DNA from: a candidate division FCPU426 bacterium | GTDB taxonomy: Bacteria; Oederibacteriota; JAAXVQ01; JAUVAV01 | DNA: 5,707 nt | Direction: 5' to 3' | Assembly (NCBI GenBank): GCA_030619365.1 | Contig: JAUXBQ010000171.1 | Coordinates: 1 to 5,707, forward strand | In this document: positions 5,628 to 5,707 of the stretch, piece by piece | Numbering within the stretch: the first letter of the stretch is position 1 | Layout of the letters: each line of letters opens with the position of its first letter | Translations under genes and position numbers: made by a program | Notes under the pieces: model-generated | Seen by the model: the letters and a program-made list of their open reading frames with translations, nothing else | Database searches by the model: none | What the model was told of the DNA's origin: nothing

Positions 5628-5707
5628 ATCCCGAAGAGGGCCAAATCATCTATGCGATGCTCCCACACCCAGACTATGCCCTCGGCAGCTTCGTACCCGA
5701 GATAGCC
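5624..5707 (-). CDS. C-terminal end of an unidentified gene upstream of the methyltransferase
   Basis: From the right edge, 27 codons stay open to a TGA at 5624-5626 and end in IVWVWEHRIDDLALFGI. The TGA shares bases with the methyltransferase ATG (ATGA at 5624-5627), the usual sign of two translationally coupled genes in one operon, and the methyltransferase has no good Shine-Dalgarno of its own. That arrangement is the main evidence that this fragment is real. The visible tail matches no family I can name. Restriction endonuclease, specificity factor or regulator are the possibilities suggested by position, but nothing in the sequence chooses among them. Confidence 0.68.
   Translation of the reverse strand, partial: GYLGYEAAEGIVWVWEHRIDDLALFGI

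Overview
The window looks like a bacterial chromosome segment, probably from a Desulfobacterota/deltaproteobacterium-like organism. That assignment is inferred from the long N-terminally extended RecG, the zinc-binding (four-cysteine) form of ribosomal protein L28, and intergenic repeats of a kind I recall from such genomes. No taxonomic marker settles it. Housekeeping genes fill the left half and an accessory restriction-modification-type locus fills the right half.

Layout from left to right. Bases 1-57 may hold the start of a minus-strand gene that runs off the edge, with a plausible promoter in the AT-rich stretch before it (58-242). recG, the branched-DNA helicase gene, occupies 243-2663 on the minus strand and appears intact. 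A 70-base divergent intergenic region carries the likely rpmB promoter, overlapped by a perfect 7-bp inverted repeat. rpmB (L28) follows on the plus strand at 2734-2928 and ends in a strong intrinsic terminator. Bases 2980-3133 are non-coding and contain short tandem units and a palindrome with 8-bp arms.

From 3134 to the right edge every gene lies on the minus strand and forms a probable defence or restriction-modification locus, transcribed right to left. First comes the tail of an unidentified protein (5624-5707), whose TGA overlaps the ATG of the next gene in an ATGA junction. That gene is an N6-adenine-type DNA methyltransferase (3996-5627) with motif I DPAIGTGAF, motif IV NPPY and a specificity-like C-terminal half. 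It is interrupted by one in-frame TAG directly before motif I. The last gene is an HNH endonuclease (3134-3865). The 130-base gap between methyltransferase and endonuclease contains a small Mrr-like open frame with a good ribosome binding site, a promoter candidate overlapped by a perfect palindrome, and an imperfect inverted repeat weakly resembling an integron attC site.

The methyltransferase would protect host sites by adenine methylation, and the HNH protein is a candidate nuclease partner. That pairing is inferred only from adjacency and orientation. The amber codon suggests that the methyltransferase is decayed, is read through, or contains a sequencing error. I see no wholly new system. 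The most informative points are the amber codon at motif I and the unusual methyltransferase-endonuclease junction.
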